45,836 nt of DNA, from positions 1-45,836 of the forward strand of contig JAAYAY010000144.1 of NCBI GenBank assembly GCA_012719125.1. Direction: 5' to 3'. The DNA is from Planctomycetaceae bacterium. Lineage in GTDB: Bacteria; Planctomycetota; Planctomycetia; Pirellulales; Thermoguttaceae. The translations under genes and the position numbers were made by a program. Position 1 is the first letter of the stretch. Every line of letters starts with the position of its first letter. This document shows positions 17,414 to 24,946 of the stretch, in pieces. Under the pieces are notes generated by a model. The model had not been told where the DNA came from. It saw only the letters and a list, made by a program, of their open reading frames with translations, and did not search any database.

Positions 17414-19791
17414 TGTTGGAAGGCGTAGAGCAGGATGTTCAGGCCGATCTTGGCAGCGTCTTCACGAATGTATCCGCGGCATTCGAGAGAGTTCTGCTTC
17501 TCCAGGGCGCAACTCAGATCGAAGCGGGAGAAGATCACGCCGTAACGGTCGCCGAAGCGGATGCCGTCCAGGTCGGGCGGGACTTTGCGGAGGACGTCCT
17601 CCATCCGCCCGCCGGCGCCGCGCTCTTGGGGATCGCGTCGCGTGACGGTGCTGAGATCGAAGCCGCCCCGCGCCGTCGTGAACAGGGGATGATCGGCCGG
17701 AATGGGTTCGAGCGGGTTGTCGGGGAACATGGCGGCCATTTCGCGGCGGAAGGAGTCGCCGAAGGCCTGGCTGGCGCAGATAGCGTTGGCCATCAGCAGC
17801 CCGCCCCGTTCCAGATAGGTCTTGAGCTGTTTTCGCTCCGCTTCGGTCAGCGTGAAACGATTCCGCCCGTGCATGAAGACGACCGGATAGTTGAAGATGG
17901 CGTCGTCGGTGATGCTGATCGGTTCGTCTTCGGCGGCCGTGCGGATGCCGAGTTGAGCGGCGGCCGTTTCCATCAGGTTGGCCAACGCCCGGGGAGCCGC
18001 CTCGCATCCGCCGGGGTGCCGCAGGTTGGCGATCCGGATGCGGCCGCGGTCGAAGGGGTCGTCGGCCGCCTTCTTCTGCGGCTGCGACAGCATTTCCTCT
18101 TTGCCCTTGAGCTCGCGGTTGGTCGCGTAGGCCAGGATGTTCACGCCGGTCGAAAGGCCGGCCTGAATCTGGTCGGCTACTCGCTGGGGATACTTCATGT
18201 CGCGGCCCGCGCGCGAGAGTTCCCAAAGGCAGGAGAGGGAAGGCCGAAACTGGCCTTGCTCCGCCGGCGGACAATAGACGACGCTGGTCCGGCAACCGAA
18301 ATCGATCCCGTAGATGGGACGCGTGTAGTCGGGATTGACCTTTTCTTCCGTCCGCCAGATGGGATGTTCCGGCGGCAACAACTGCAGGCGGTACTCGGGC
18401 TCGGGAAAGACTCGCTCAAGGAGCTTGCGGAAGCCGCGGTCGAATTCGTAACCGGCCGAGTAGGCTTCGACGAACAGGAAACCGCTGCGATCGACGTAGC
18501 CGCGGAGTTTCCGGGCCACGTCCTCAATTCCGGCCTCCGAGCCGGGTAGCGGATTGTCGCCGCCGCAGAAGTAGAGAACGGGCGACTGGAGGAGATCCTC
18601 GACGGTCGCCTTGCGGAGATCGACCACCTGCCAGGTAAGATCGAACTTCCAGCGGGATTCGACGTAGCGCGTGAGGTTATTGACGTCGCTCTTGTGCTGG
18701 TTCCATTGCTCTTCGTCGCCGTGGCGAAGTTTGGCAAGCAGAACGGGCCGGCGCCCCTTGGCCAGGAACAGCAGGGCCATGCTGGTGGCGACGCGAGGGT
18801 CGTTTTCGCCCAGGGAGGAACCCTGCCAGTCGTCGCGCAGAGAAGCCTTGATGCCCAGGAGGACCTCCGTTCCCTCGCGATACCAGTCATGGTCGCCGAT
18901 GAACCGCCGCGCGGTGAGCCGCCCGACGCGTTCGAGGCAGTAGAGGTAGTAGTATTGCCACGTTCCACCAGTCATGCCCGGATTGTGGGTTACGGCGAAA
19001 TTGCTGCCAAGCCACTGGAGTGCTCGCTCGATGCGATCTGCGTCGGACGGGTTCTGCTGGCAACAGAGAATCTGCTCGCCGCGCACTTGGGCATTGCCCT
19101 CACGCACGCGCCCGGAGGCAATCGCCAGGGAGGCGATCCCGGCACAGGTCATGCTGCCGTAGCCGCCGGTTCGCTGTTCGACCGTATAGCCGAAAGAACC
19201 GTTGTCTTGCTGGCAACGCTGCCAGTACTCCTGGGCCAACTTCCAGGTGCGATCGGAGACACGCACTCCGGCCCGTTCGGCCTCGTGGAGGGCGAGCAGG
19301 GCGAATTGGGAGTTGGAGTTGTCGCCTTTGCCGGCACCGGTGCCGTAGGACCACGACCCCCGGTAGTCGCTCTCATTATTCACCTGGGTCTGTTCCAGCC
19401 AGCGCACGTTACGGCTGATGAGGTTGAGGAAACGCCTGGGATCGGCCTGGGCGAAGACCATCGTCTGAAGCGAGGTTGTGTAGGTCTGGACGGCCAGATT
19501 ATTCGAGGGGGACCCCTTCTCCAGGAAACTCAAGGCCCTCTTGATATCCGGATCGTCAGGGGGAACCCCCGCATTGAGCAGGGCAAGTGTGCAGAGTGCC
19601 GAGATGCCGGCTTGCCCGTGCTCGGCGTGACTGCCGAACGAACCGTCGCGCTGTTGCTGCTTCTTGAGGTACCTGACCCCTCCCGCGATGGCCTTGCGCA
19701 CTTCCTCGGGCGAGATATCGCCCGGGATAGCCCGTACGACCGGCACAAGCATGGCAATCAGCAGAACGGGCAGAAGGATCAGATTTCGCAT
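17410..19791 (-). CDS. Secreted/periplasmic cyclase-fold protein with two DUF4159-like domains
   Basis: I chose the ATG at 19791 (MRNLILLPVLL) because AGAGG lies nine bases upstream and it opens a clear signal peptide (cleavage near VVRA-IPGD). The 793-residue product has a squalene-cyclase/prenyltransferase-like alpha-toroid at ~25-330, with repeated motifs such as YLKKQQQRDGSFG, WQRCQQDNGSFGY and GGTWQYYYLYCLERVG. Two DUF4159-like (glutamine-amidotransferase-fold) units follow at ~390-560 and ~582-793. In planctomycetes DUF4159 proteins are commonly found next to MoxR/DUF58/BatA genes, and here the gene is divergent from exactly such a cluster. No catalytic acid of true terpene cyclases is evident, so the toroid is probably a binding domain. 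The function is unknown. Confidence 0.82.
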   Translation of the reverse strand: MRNLILLPVLLIAMLVPVVRAIPGDISPEEVRKAIAGGVRYLKKQQQRDGSFGSHAEHGQAGISALCTLALLNAGVPPDDPDIKRALSFLEKGSPSNNLAVQTYTTSLQTMVFAQADPRRFLNLISRNVRWLEQTQVNNESDYRGSWSYGTGAGKGDNSNSQFALLALHEAERAGVRVSDRTWKLAQEYWQRCQQDNGSFGYTVEQRTGGYGSMTCAGIASLAIASGRVREGNAQVRGEQILCCQQNPSDADRIERALQWLGSNFAVTHNPGMTGGTWQYYYLYCLERVGRLTARRFIGDHDWYREGTEVLLGIKASLRDDWQGSSLGENDPRVATSMALLFLAKGRRPVLLAKLRHGDEEQWNQHKSDVNNLTRYVESRWKFDLTWQVVDLRKATVEDLLQSPVLYFCGGDNPLPGSEAGIEDVARKLRGYVDRSGFLFVEAYSAGYEFDRGFRKLLERVFPEPEYRLQLLPPEHPIWRTEEKVNPDYTRPIYGIDFGCRTSVVYCPPAEQGQFRPSLSCLWELSRAGRDMKYPQRVADQIQAGLSTGVNILAYATNRELKGKEEMLSQPQKKAADDPFDRGRIRIANLRHPGGCEAAPRALANLMETAAAQLGIRTAAEDEPISITDDAIFNYPVVFMHGRNRFTLTEAERKQLKTYLERGGLLMANAICASQAFGDSFRREMAAMFPDNPLEPIPADHPLFTTARGGFDLSTVTRRDPQERGAGGRMEDVLRKVPPDLDGIRFGDRYGVIFSRFDLSCALEKQNSLECRGYIREDAAKIGLNILLYAFQQ

Positions 19792-19832
19792 GGTTCGGTG
19801 CCTCTGGAACGAGGACCTGTGCACAAGCGTCT

Positions 19833-19863
19833 ATTATAAAACGAGTTGCGCGGAAAGACACAA
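19833..19863 (-). promoter_or_regulatory. Candidate promoter for the DUF4159-glycosyltransferase operon
   Basis: Read on the minus strand, TTGTGT (19863-19858) and a perfect TATAAT (19838-19833) are separated by 19 bp and end about 40 bp before the chosen start. The -10 is consensus. The -35 and the spacing are weaker, so this is a suggestion only. Confidence 0.4.
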
Positions 19864-19913
19864 CGTGGGTTATGTTTTAGCATACCATGATATTAGCAGT
19901 CGCGGGTAGAGTG

Positions 19914-19936
19914 GGTGACACCTGCCGGGTGTCACC
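19914..19936. repeat. Hairpin GGTGACACC / GGTGTCACC
   Basis: Perfect 9-bp arms (19914-19922 and 19928-19936) with a 5-base loop lie in the divergent gap. The element is closely related to the copy at 9331-9358, so it is a dispersed palindrome. Confidence 0.7.
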
Positions 19937-20142
19937 GGAACCGGCGCTCGCCGGCTGTTCGCAGAACCCAACTCGTGTCTGCTCGCGCTCTTGGCGGCTC
20001 TCCCTGGTGCGTTATGCTGAAGCAAACGCACATCCGCTTGCCCAAGAGCACCGGCCAAGAACCGTGCTGCGGGTTAAACGATTGCTTTGCAGAGACTTGC
20101 GGTTCCCGGCGTTGTGCAACCAATACGGAACAGCCCCCATTC

Positions 20143-20157
20143 GAGGATAGAGCCTTG
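20143..20157 (+). promoter_or_regulatory. Ribosome binding site fixing a TTG start
   Basis: GAGG at 20143-20146 lies eight bases before a TTG at 20155. The frame is open further upstream to about 19915, but that extension is Cys/Arg-rich, crosses a repeat and does not look like MoxR sequence. This decides the start of the MoxR gene. Confidence 0.65.
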
Positions 20158-21180
20158 TCGACGAAAACACGCAGCCTTGGCGACGTTTTGCAGGATTTCA
20201 GCCAGCATCGCAAGCTGATGCAGGAGGAACTGCAGAAGGTGATCGTGGGCCAGTCCGAGGTGATCGAGCAGATCTTTGCCGCCATCTTCACCCGGGGTCA
20301 CTGCCTGCTGGTCGGCGTGCCGGGCCTGGCCAAGACCTTGATGGTCAGCACCCTGTCGCAGATCCTCGACGTCCAGTTCAAGCGGATCCAGTTCACGCCC
20401 GACCTGATGCCGTCGGACATCACGGGCACGAACGTGCTGGAGGAAGACGAGCACGGCAAGCGGAACTTCCGTTTTGTCCACGGTCCGATCTTCACCAACA
20501 TCCTGCTGGCCGACGAAATCAACCGAACGCCGCCGAAGACCCAGGCCGCCCTGCTCCAGGCCATGCAGGAACGCGAGGTCACGGTCGGTCAGAACACCTA
20601 CGCCTTGCCCGAGCCGTTCTTCACCATCGCAACCCAGAACCCGATCGAACAGGAGGGGACCTACCCGTTGCCGGAAGCCCAGTTGGACCGGTTCATGTTC
20701 AACATCAAGGTGGACTATCCCTCGCTGGAAGAAGAGGAGCGGATCCTGGCCTCCACGACGCGGAGCGAGAAGGTCGAGATTCGCAAGGTTCTCTCGGGCA
20801 AGTCGATCGTGAACTTGCAGAAACTGGTCGGGTCGGTGGCCGTGAGTCAGTATATCATCAAGTACGTATCACGTCTGGTTCGGGCGACGCGTCCGAAAGA
20901 CGAGATGGCGCCGGAGTTCATCCGGGACCTGGTCGACTGGGGCGCCGGGCCCCGTGCGGGTCAGTTTCTGATCCAGGGCGGCAAGGCGCTGGCCGCCATG
21001 GAGGGGCGATTCTCGGTGGCCATCGAAGACGTGCAAAAGATCGCCATCCCGGTCCTGCGCCACCGGATTTCGACGAACTTCCAGGCCCAGGCGGAAGGCA
21101 TGACCAACGACGACGTCATCCTTCGCCTGATCCGCGAGATTCCGACGCCCGAGATCCCCAAGTTTGAACAGAAGGCCTAG
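20155..21180 (+). CDS. MoxR-family AAA+ ATPase
   Basis: A 341-residue MoxR ATPase starting at TTG (MSTKTRSLGDVLQDF). Visible motifs are Walker A GVPGLAKT at ~53-60, Walker B LLADEINR at ~118-125 followed by the MoxR signature TPPKTQAALLQAM, sensor-1 TIATQNPIEQEGTYPLPEAQ, and an arginine-finger region LDRFMF. The C-terminal lid domain spans ~235-341. MoxR proteins act as chaperone-like ATPases that mature or activate vWA-containing partners. The next gene (DUF58) begins eight bases after the stop, and two vWA membrane proteins follow, so this is the motor of a Bat-like envelope cluster. All catalytic motifs are intact. Confidence 0.95.
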   Translation: MSTKTRSLGDVLQDFSQHRKLMQEELQKVIVGQSEVIEQIFAAIFTRGHCLLVGVPGLAKTLMVSTLSQILDVQFKRIQFTPDLMPSDITGTNVLEEDEHGKRNFRFVHGPIFTNILLADEINRTPPKTQAALLQAMQEREVTVGQNTYALPEPFFTIATQNPIEQEGTYPLPEAQLDRFMFNIKVDYPSLEEEERILASTTRSEKVEIRKVLSGKSIVNLQKLVGSVAVSQYIIKYVSRLVRATRPKDEMAPEFIRDLVDWGAGPRAGQFLIQGGKALAAMEGRFSVAIEDVQKIAIPVLRHRISTNFQAQAEGMTNDDVILRLIREIPTPEIPKFEQKA

Positions 21181-21188
21181 CGCCGCCC

Positions 21189-22082
21189 ATGTCGACCGCC
21201 GAAAAGTATCTGAAGCCGGAAGTCATCCAGCAGATCAAGCGGCTCGACCTGCGCGCCCAGTTCATCGTCAAGGGATTCCTGCAGGGGCTGCATGCCAGCC
21301 CGTTTCACGGGTTCTCGGTCGAATTCAGCGAGCATCGCAAGTACACCCACGGCGACGACCCCAAGGACATCGACTGGCTGATCTACGCCAAGACCGACAA
21401 GTACTACGTCAAGAAATTCGAGGCCGAGACGAACATCACGGGCTACCTGGTGATGGACCTGAGCCGGTCGATGGGCTACACCTATCGCCAGGAGTTGACC
21501 AAGTTCGAATACGCAATCTGCCTGGCCGCGGCACTCTGCTACCTGATGATCCACCAGCAGGACCCGGTGGGACTGCTCACCTTCGACGAGCGAATTCGCA
21601 ACAGCCTGGCGCCCAAGTCGCGCCGCTCTCATCTGGGCGACGTGCTGTCGCTGCTGGCCAACCTCAAGCCGGAAGGCAAGACCAACGTGGCCGCCAGCCT
21701 GACCCAAGTGGCGGCCATGCTCCGGCATGCCAGCCTGGTGATGGTGTTCTCCGACCTGCTGGCCGATCCGGAACCGATCCTGCAATCGTTGTACCGGCTG
21801 CGGCACGGGGGGCACGACGTGATCCTGTTCCACATCCTCGACGAGGCCGAAGCGACCTTCCCGTTCGAGGGCATGGTCGATCTGGAGGACCCCGAAACCA
21901 ATAACCGGCTGGAACTCGACGCCGACGCCATCCGCCACGACTACCTCGACCAGTTGGAATCGTTGCGCGAGACCTACCGCCGCGAGTGCGCCCAGTCCGG
22001 CGTCGACTACGTGCCGCTCGACACGAGCATGCAGTTCGATCGGGCCCTGACCGAGTATCTGGCGAACCGCAAAGGAAGGTAG
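21189..22082 (+). CDS. DUF58 (vWA-like) protein
   Basis: A 297-residue protein of the DUF58 family. The conserved segment GFSVEFSEHRKYTHGDDPKDIDW (given in part) lies at ~42-64, followed by the family's W-x-x-YAKTDKYYVKKFE stretch. A vWA-like metal-site motif VMDLSRSMGY appears near residue 90, and a beta/alpha Rossmann-like C-terminal half follows (SLVMVFSDLLADPEPIL, GHDVILFHILDEAE). No membrane helix is seen, so it is cytoplasmic or membrane-associated. It sits directly after MoxR and is its expected partner. The next cluster gene is displaced by about 630 bp because an IVP gene with repeats is inserted. Confidence 0.93.
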   Translation: MSTAEKYLKPEVIQQIKRLDLRAQFIVKGFLQGLHASPFHGFSVEFSEHRKYTHGDDPKDIDWLIYAKTDKYYVKKFEAETNITGYLVMDLSRSMGYTYRQELTKFEYAICLAAALCYLMIHQQDPVGLLTFDERIRNSLAPKSRRSHLGDVLSLLANLKPEGKTNVAASLTQVAAMLRHASLVMVFSDLLADPEPILQSLYRLRHGGHDVILFHILDEAEATFPFEGMVDLEDPETNNRLELDADAIRHDYLDQLESLRETYRRECAQSGVDYVPLDTSMQFDRALTEYLANRKGR

Positions 22083-22124
22083 CAGCGGGAGTTGTCAGTT
22101 GTTAGGGTTCGGGGTTCAGATTGA

Positions 22125-22706
22125 GTTGTCAGGGTTCAGGGTTCAGGAAGAGGAGATAAGAGGTTGCAGGAGAGGAGTACAGGCAATTCGCGAAAGAACG
22201 GTTTCACGAGGTGGGACGATGGGTGGTTTTCTGAAGATTGAGGATTTGCTGGTTTATCAGAAGTTGTGTTTGCTGCATATCGATGTTTGTGATCTGACGC
22301 GGAGTTGGCCGCCGGAAGAGAAATATGAACTTGCCTCCCAGGCTCGACGTGCGTCGAACAGCGCTCCGGCGAACCTGGCGGAAAAACATAGTGATCGACA
22401 CGTACGGAACAAGATCGAGGGCGTCAATCGAGGTCGAGGCGAAGCCCTTGAAACCGTGCACCATCTGTACATCGCCAAATTAAAAGGCTACATCACCGAA
22501 GAGCAGTATCAAACTTATCGAGAACGCTACCTCGAGTGTGTCCGCATGCTCAACGGAATGGAACGCACTCTCGACAAGCAACTCGACGAAAAACCCCAAC
22601 GCTGGCCCCATCCACCCCACCCCCCCAAATCCTAACAACTCCTCCTGAACCCCAAACCCTGACCCCTCACAACTCCTCCTGAACCCTGAACCCCGAACCC
22701 TGACAA
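22125..22706. repeat. Inverted repeats flanking the four-helix-bundle gene
   Basis: The left arm at ~22125-22155 (GTTGTCAGGGTTCAGGGTTC and on to AGGAG) and right arm at ~22674-22706 (CTCCTGAACCCTGAACCCC and on to GACAAC) are imperfect reverse complements of about 31-33 bp. Further partial copies lie just outside the left arm (22091-22120) and just inside the right arm (22637-22672). The arms bracket exactly the interval that interrupts the MoxR/DUF58/BatA cluster. Confidence 0.7.
22219..22635 (+). CDS. Four-helix bundle protein (23S rRNA intervening-sequence protein family)
   Basis: A 138-residue protein. The ATG at 22219 is preceded by GAGGTGG (22208-22214), which decides the start over a longer upstream frame. 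Typical IVP/Avd-like features are visible: the opening KIEDLLVYQKLCLLHIDV, the helix-2 motif YELASQARRASNSAPANLAE (~40-60), helix 3 GEALETVHHLYIAKLKGYI, and a final helix YLECVRMLNGMERTLDKQL. Relatives form small four-helix oligomers. They are found in rRNA intervening sequences, next to diversity-generating retroelements (as Avd), and as scattered orphan genes. Here it is inserted in the Bat-like cluster between inverted repeats, with no reverse transcriptase or variable repeat seen. It is probably a mobile passenger rather than part of the cluster. Confidence 0.88.
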   Translation: MGGFLKIEDLLVYQKLCLLHIDVCDLTRSWPPEEKYELASQARRASNSAPANLAEKHSDRHVRNKIEGVNRGRGEALETVHHLYIAKLKGYITEEQYQTYRERYLECVRMLNGMERTLDKQLDEKPQRWPHPPHPPKS

Positions 22707-22715
22707 CTGTCGTCG

Positions 22716-24866
22716 ATGACCTTCCTCACCCCCTCTCTACTCGCCGGAATCACATTGATCGGCTTGCCGATCGTGCTGCATCTGATCATGCGGCGGAAAC
22801 CGCGGCGGATGGAGTTCCCGGCACTGAGGTTCCTGGAAGCGAGGCGCGAGACGAATCAGCGGCAGTTGCGGTTGCGCCATCTACTGTTGTTGTTGTTGCG
22901 GGTGGCGGCCATCCTGTTTCTGGCGGTCGCCCTGGCTCGTCCGAGCGTGAAATTCTCGGGGTCCCTGGGCAGCCAGAAGGCGCCGGTGGCGGCGGCCCTG
23001 GTCTTCGATACGTCGATGCGGATGCAGTACGTCCACGAGAACCGATCCCGGCTGGAGGCGGCCCAGGATTTCGGGCTCTGGGTCCTCGGCCAGTTGCCCA
23101 AGGAAAGCGAGATCGCCGTGCTCGACGCGCGGCGCGGCCCGGCCACGTTCCAGGCCCACCGCGGCGCGGCGCGGCACCGGATCGAACAGCTCGCGACCAC
23201 ACCGGCCGCCCAGCCCATGACCGCCGTCCTGGAAGAGGCCGTGCGGCTCGTGGCCACCAGCAAACTGGCCGGACGGGAGTTGTACGTGTTCACCGACCTG
23301 GCACGTGCCGCCTGGCCGGCAGAGACCGCAGCGGCACTGCAAGGGATGCTGGCAAGCCACCCGGAGATCGGCATCTACCTCATCGACGTCGGGGTGGAAA
23401 AGCCGGTCAACACGAGCCTGGGCGAGTTGCGATTGTCGGATCAGATGATCTCCAGCCGGGCACCGCTGACCATTTCCACCGAGATTCGGCGCCGCGGTAG
23501 CGAGGAGACCCGGACAGCCGAACTCTACCTCGAAGACCTGGCGGCTCGTTCAGGCAACAGTGCCCCCCAGAAAGTCCGACAGCAGATCGTCGAACTGGGC
23601 GGCGACGGCAGCCAGCGGATCGAGTTCAAAATCGATCTTCCCGAGCAGGGAGCCCACCAGGGCTACGTGGAAATTGCCGGCGACGACGCCCTGAGCTGCG
23701 ACAATCGCCGTTTCTTCAGCGTTGAAGTGAAAGACGCCTGGCGGGTGCTTGTCGTGGCCCCAACTCCCGCTGAGGAACATGCCCAGTATTTGACGTACGC
23801 GCTGGCCCCGCTCCGGTTCCGCCAGGAAGGGCGTGCCCGGTTCGACTGCACCACGATCGAATACGGCGCGTTGCCGCGGCAGAATCCCGCGGACTATTCA
23901 GCCGTCTGGCTGCTCGATCCGCCCGGCCTGGAAGCCGATAACTGGACCAAGCTGGAGGACTATGTCCGCGCGGGGCACGGTCTGGCGGTCTGCCTGGGCG
24001 CGGGTGCAAGTTCCCCCGGACCAATCGAAGCGTTTCGCACGTCGTCGGCAATCGCGGTCCTGCCCGGCCGAATTGTCCGCCAGGCCAGAGCTCCCGAGGG
24101 TGTCTATCTGAAACCGGGGCTCTCCCAACACCCCATCCTGAACGAATTCCGATCGATCGACCAGACGGTGCCTTGGGAACTCATGCCGGTGCTCCGCTAC
24201 TGGCAGGTGAAGGACCGGGCGGAAGATGCAAGCGTGATCGTGCCGTTCAGCGACGGAAGCCCGGCCCTCCTGGAACGCCCCCTGGGCACCGGGCGCGTGG
24301 TGGCGATGACCACGCCGATCTCCGATCCGCCGCGCGGCGACTCCTGGAACCGCCTTCCGAACGAGTGGCCCTTCGCGATCCTGGTCAACGGAATGGCGTC
24401 CTATCTGGTAGGAAGCCTCGATCAGGCCTTGAACTATTCGGCCGGCGAAACGGTCGTCCTGCGGCTCGACCCGCAGCATACCCACCGCTCCTACGCCATG
24501 AATGCCCCGGGCGGGTTCGAGGTGCGTCTGACGCCCAACCTGGCCCAGAACTCGCTCGTCGTCACGTCGACCGACACGGCAGGCAACTACCGCGTTTCGG
24601 CCGGTGGAACGGAGGACGCCTACCGCGCCGGCTTCAGCGTGAACATCGCCCCCGAACAGACCGACCTCACACGGACCGACTCGGACGGTCTCAAGCAGAT
24701 CTTCGGCGATACGCCGTTTCGTGTGGCCCGTCAACGAAGCGAGGTGGAAGGCAACGTCAACCGGGGCCGCGTCGGCCGCGAGCTGTTCCCCGCCCTCATG
24801 ATCCTCCTGGCACTGGTACTGGCAGCAGAACACATATTGGCAAATCGATTCTATCGGGAGTCTTGA
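22716..24866 (+). CDS. BatA-type membrane protein with vWA-like domain
   Basis: A 716-residue protein. The N-terminus has the BatA/'aerotolerance regulator' signature: a helix TLIGLPIVLHLIMRRKPRR (~12-30), then the basic amphipathic linker ALRFLEARRETNQRQLRLRH and a second helix LLLLLLRVAAILFLAVALA (~52-70). A vWA-like domain follows at ~85-225. Its metal site is degenerate (FDTSMRMQYV rather than DxSxS with full ligands). The middle has beta-sandwich-like sequence, and a glutamine-amidotransferase-like part at ~345-510 includes AVWLLDPPGL. A last helix lies near 690-705 (ALMILLALVLAAEHI). It is an inner-membrane partner of the MoxR/DUF58 pair. Its role is known only by family context. Confidence 0.87.
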   Translation: MTFLTPSLLAGITLIGLPIVLHLIMRRKPRRMEFPALRFLEARRETNQRQLRLRHLLLLLLRVAAILFLAVALARPSVKFSGSLGSQKAPVAAALVFDTSMRMQYVHENRSRLEAAQDFGLWVLGQLPKESEIAVLDARRGPATFQAHRGAARHRIEQLATTPAAQPMTAVLEEAVRLVATSKLAGRELYVFTDLARAAWPAETAAALQGMLASHPEIGIYLIDVGVEKPVNTSLGELRLSDQMISSRAPLTISTEIRRRGSEETRTAELYLEDLAARSGNSAPQKVRQQIVELGGDGSQRIEFKIDLPEQGAHQGYVEIAGDDALSCDNRRFFSVEVKDAWRVLVVAPTPAEEHAQYLTYALAPLRFRQEGRARFDCTTIEYGALPRQNPADYSAVWLLDPPGLEADNWTKLEDYVRAGHGLAVCLGAGASSPGPIEAFRTSSAIAVLPGRIVRQARAPEGVYLKPGLSQHPILNEFRSIDQTVPWELMPVLRYWQVKDRAEDASVIVPFSDGSPALLERPLGTGRVVAMTTPISDPPRGDSWNRLPNEWPFAILVNGMASYLVGSLDQALNYSAGETVVLRLDPQHTHRSYAMNAPGGFEVRLTPNLAQNSLVVTSTDTAGNYRVSAGGTEDAYRAGFSVNIAPEQTDLTRTDSDGLKQIFGDTPFRVARQRSEVEGNVNRGRVGRELFPALMILLALVLAAEHILANRFYRES

Positions 24867-24917
24867 GCGGTGAGCTGTGAGCCATGAGCCTTGAGCCCGA
24901 ACGGACACAATCCCCGT

Positions 24918-24942
24918 CCTGAACCCTGAACCCTAACAACTC
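24918..24942. repeat. Extra copy of the CCTGAACCCTGAACCC repeat
   Basis: This 25-bp copy, in the same orientation as the right-hand arm at 22674-22706, occupies the 80-bp gap between two vWA genes. It is preceded by another word-like repeat of GTGAGC/ATGAGCC. It shows that the repeat is dispersed and not tied only to the IVP gene. Confidence 0.6.
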
Positions 24943-24946
24943 TTCG

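Noticed and set aside
19915-20154. An N-terminal extension of MoxR by 80 codons
   Set aside because: The extension is Cys/Arg-rich and starts in a dispersed hairpin. The TTG at 20155 has a good GAGG and fits the family length.
22219-22635. Diversity-generating retroelement (from the Avd-like protein)
   Set aside because: No reverse transcriptase and no template/variable repeat pair is seen nearby. The protein alone is common outside such elements.
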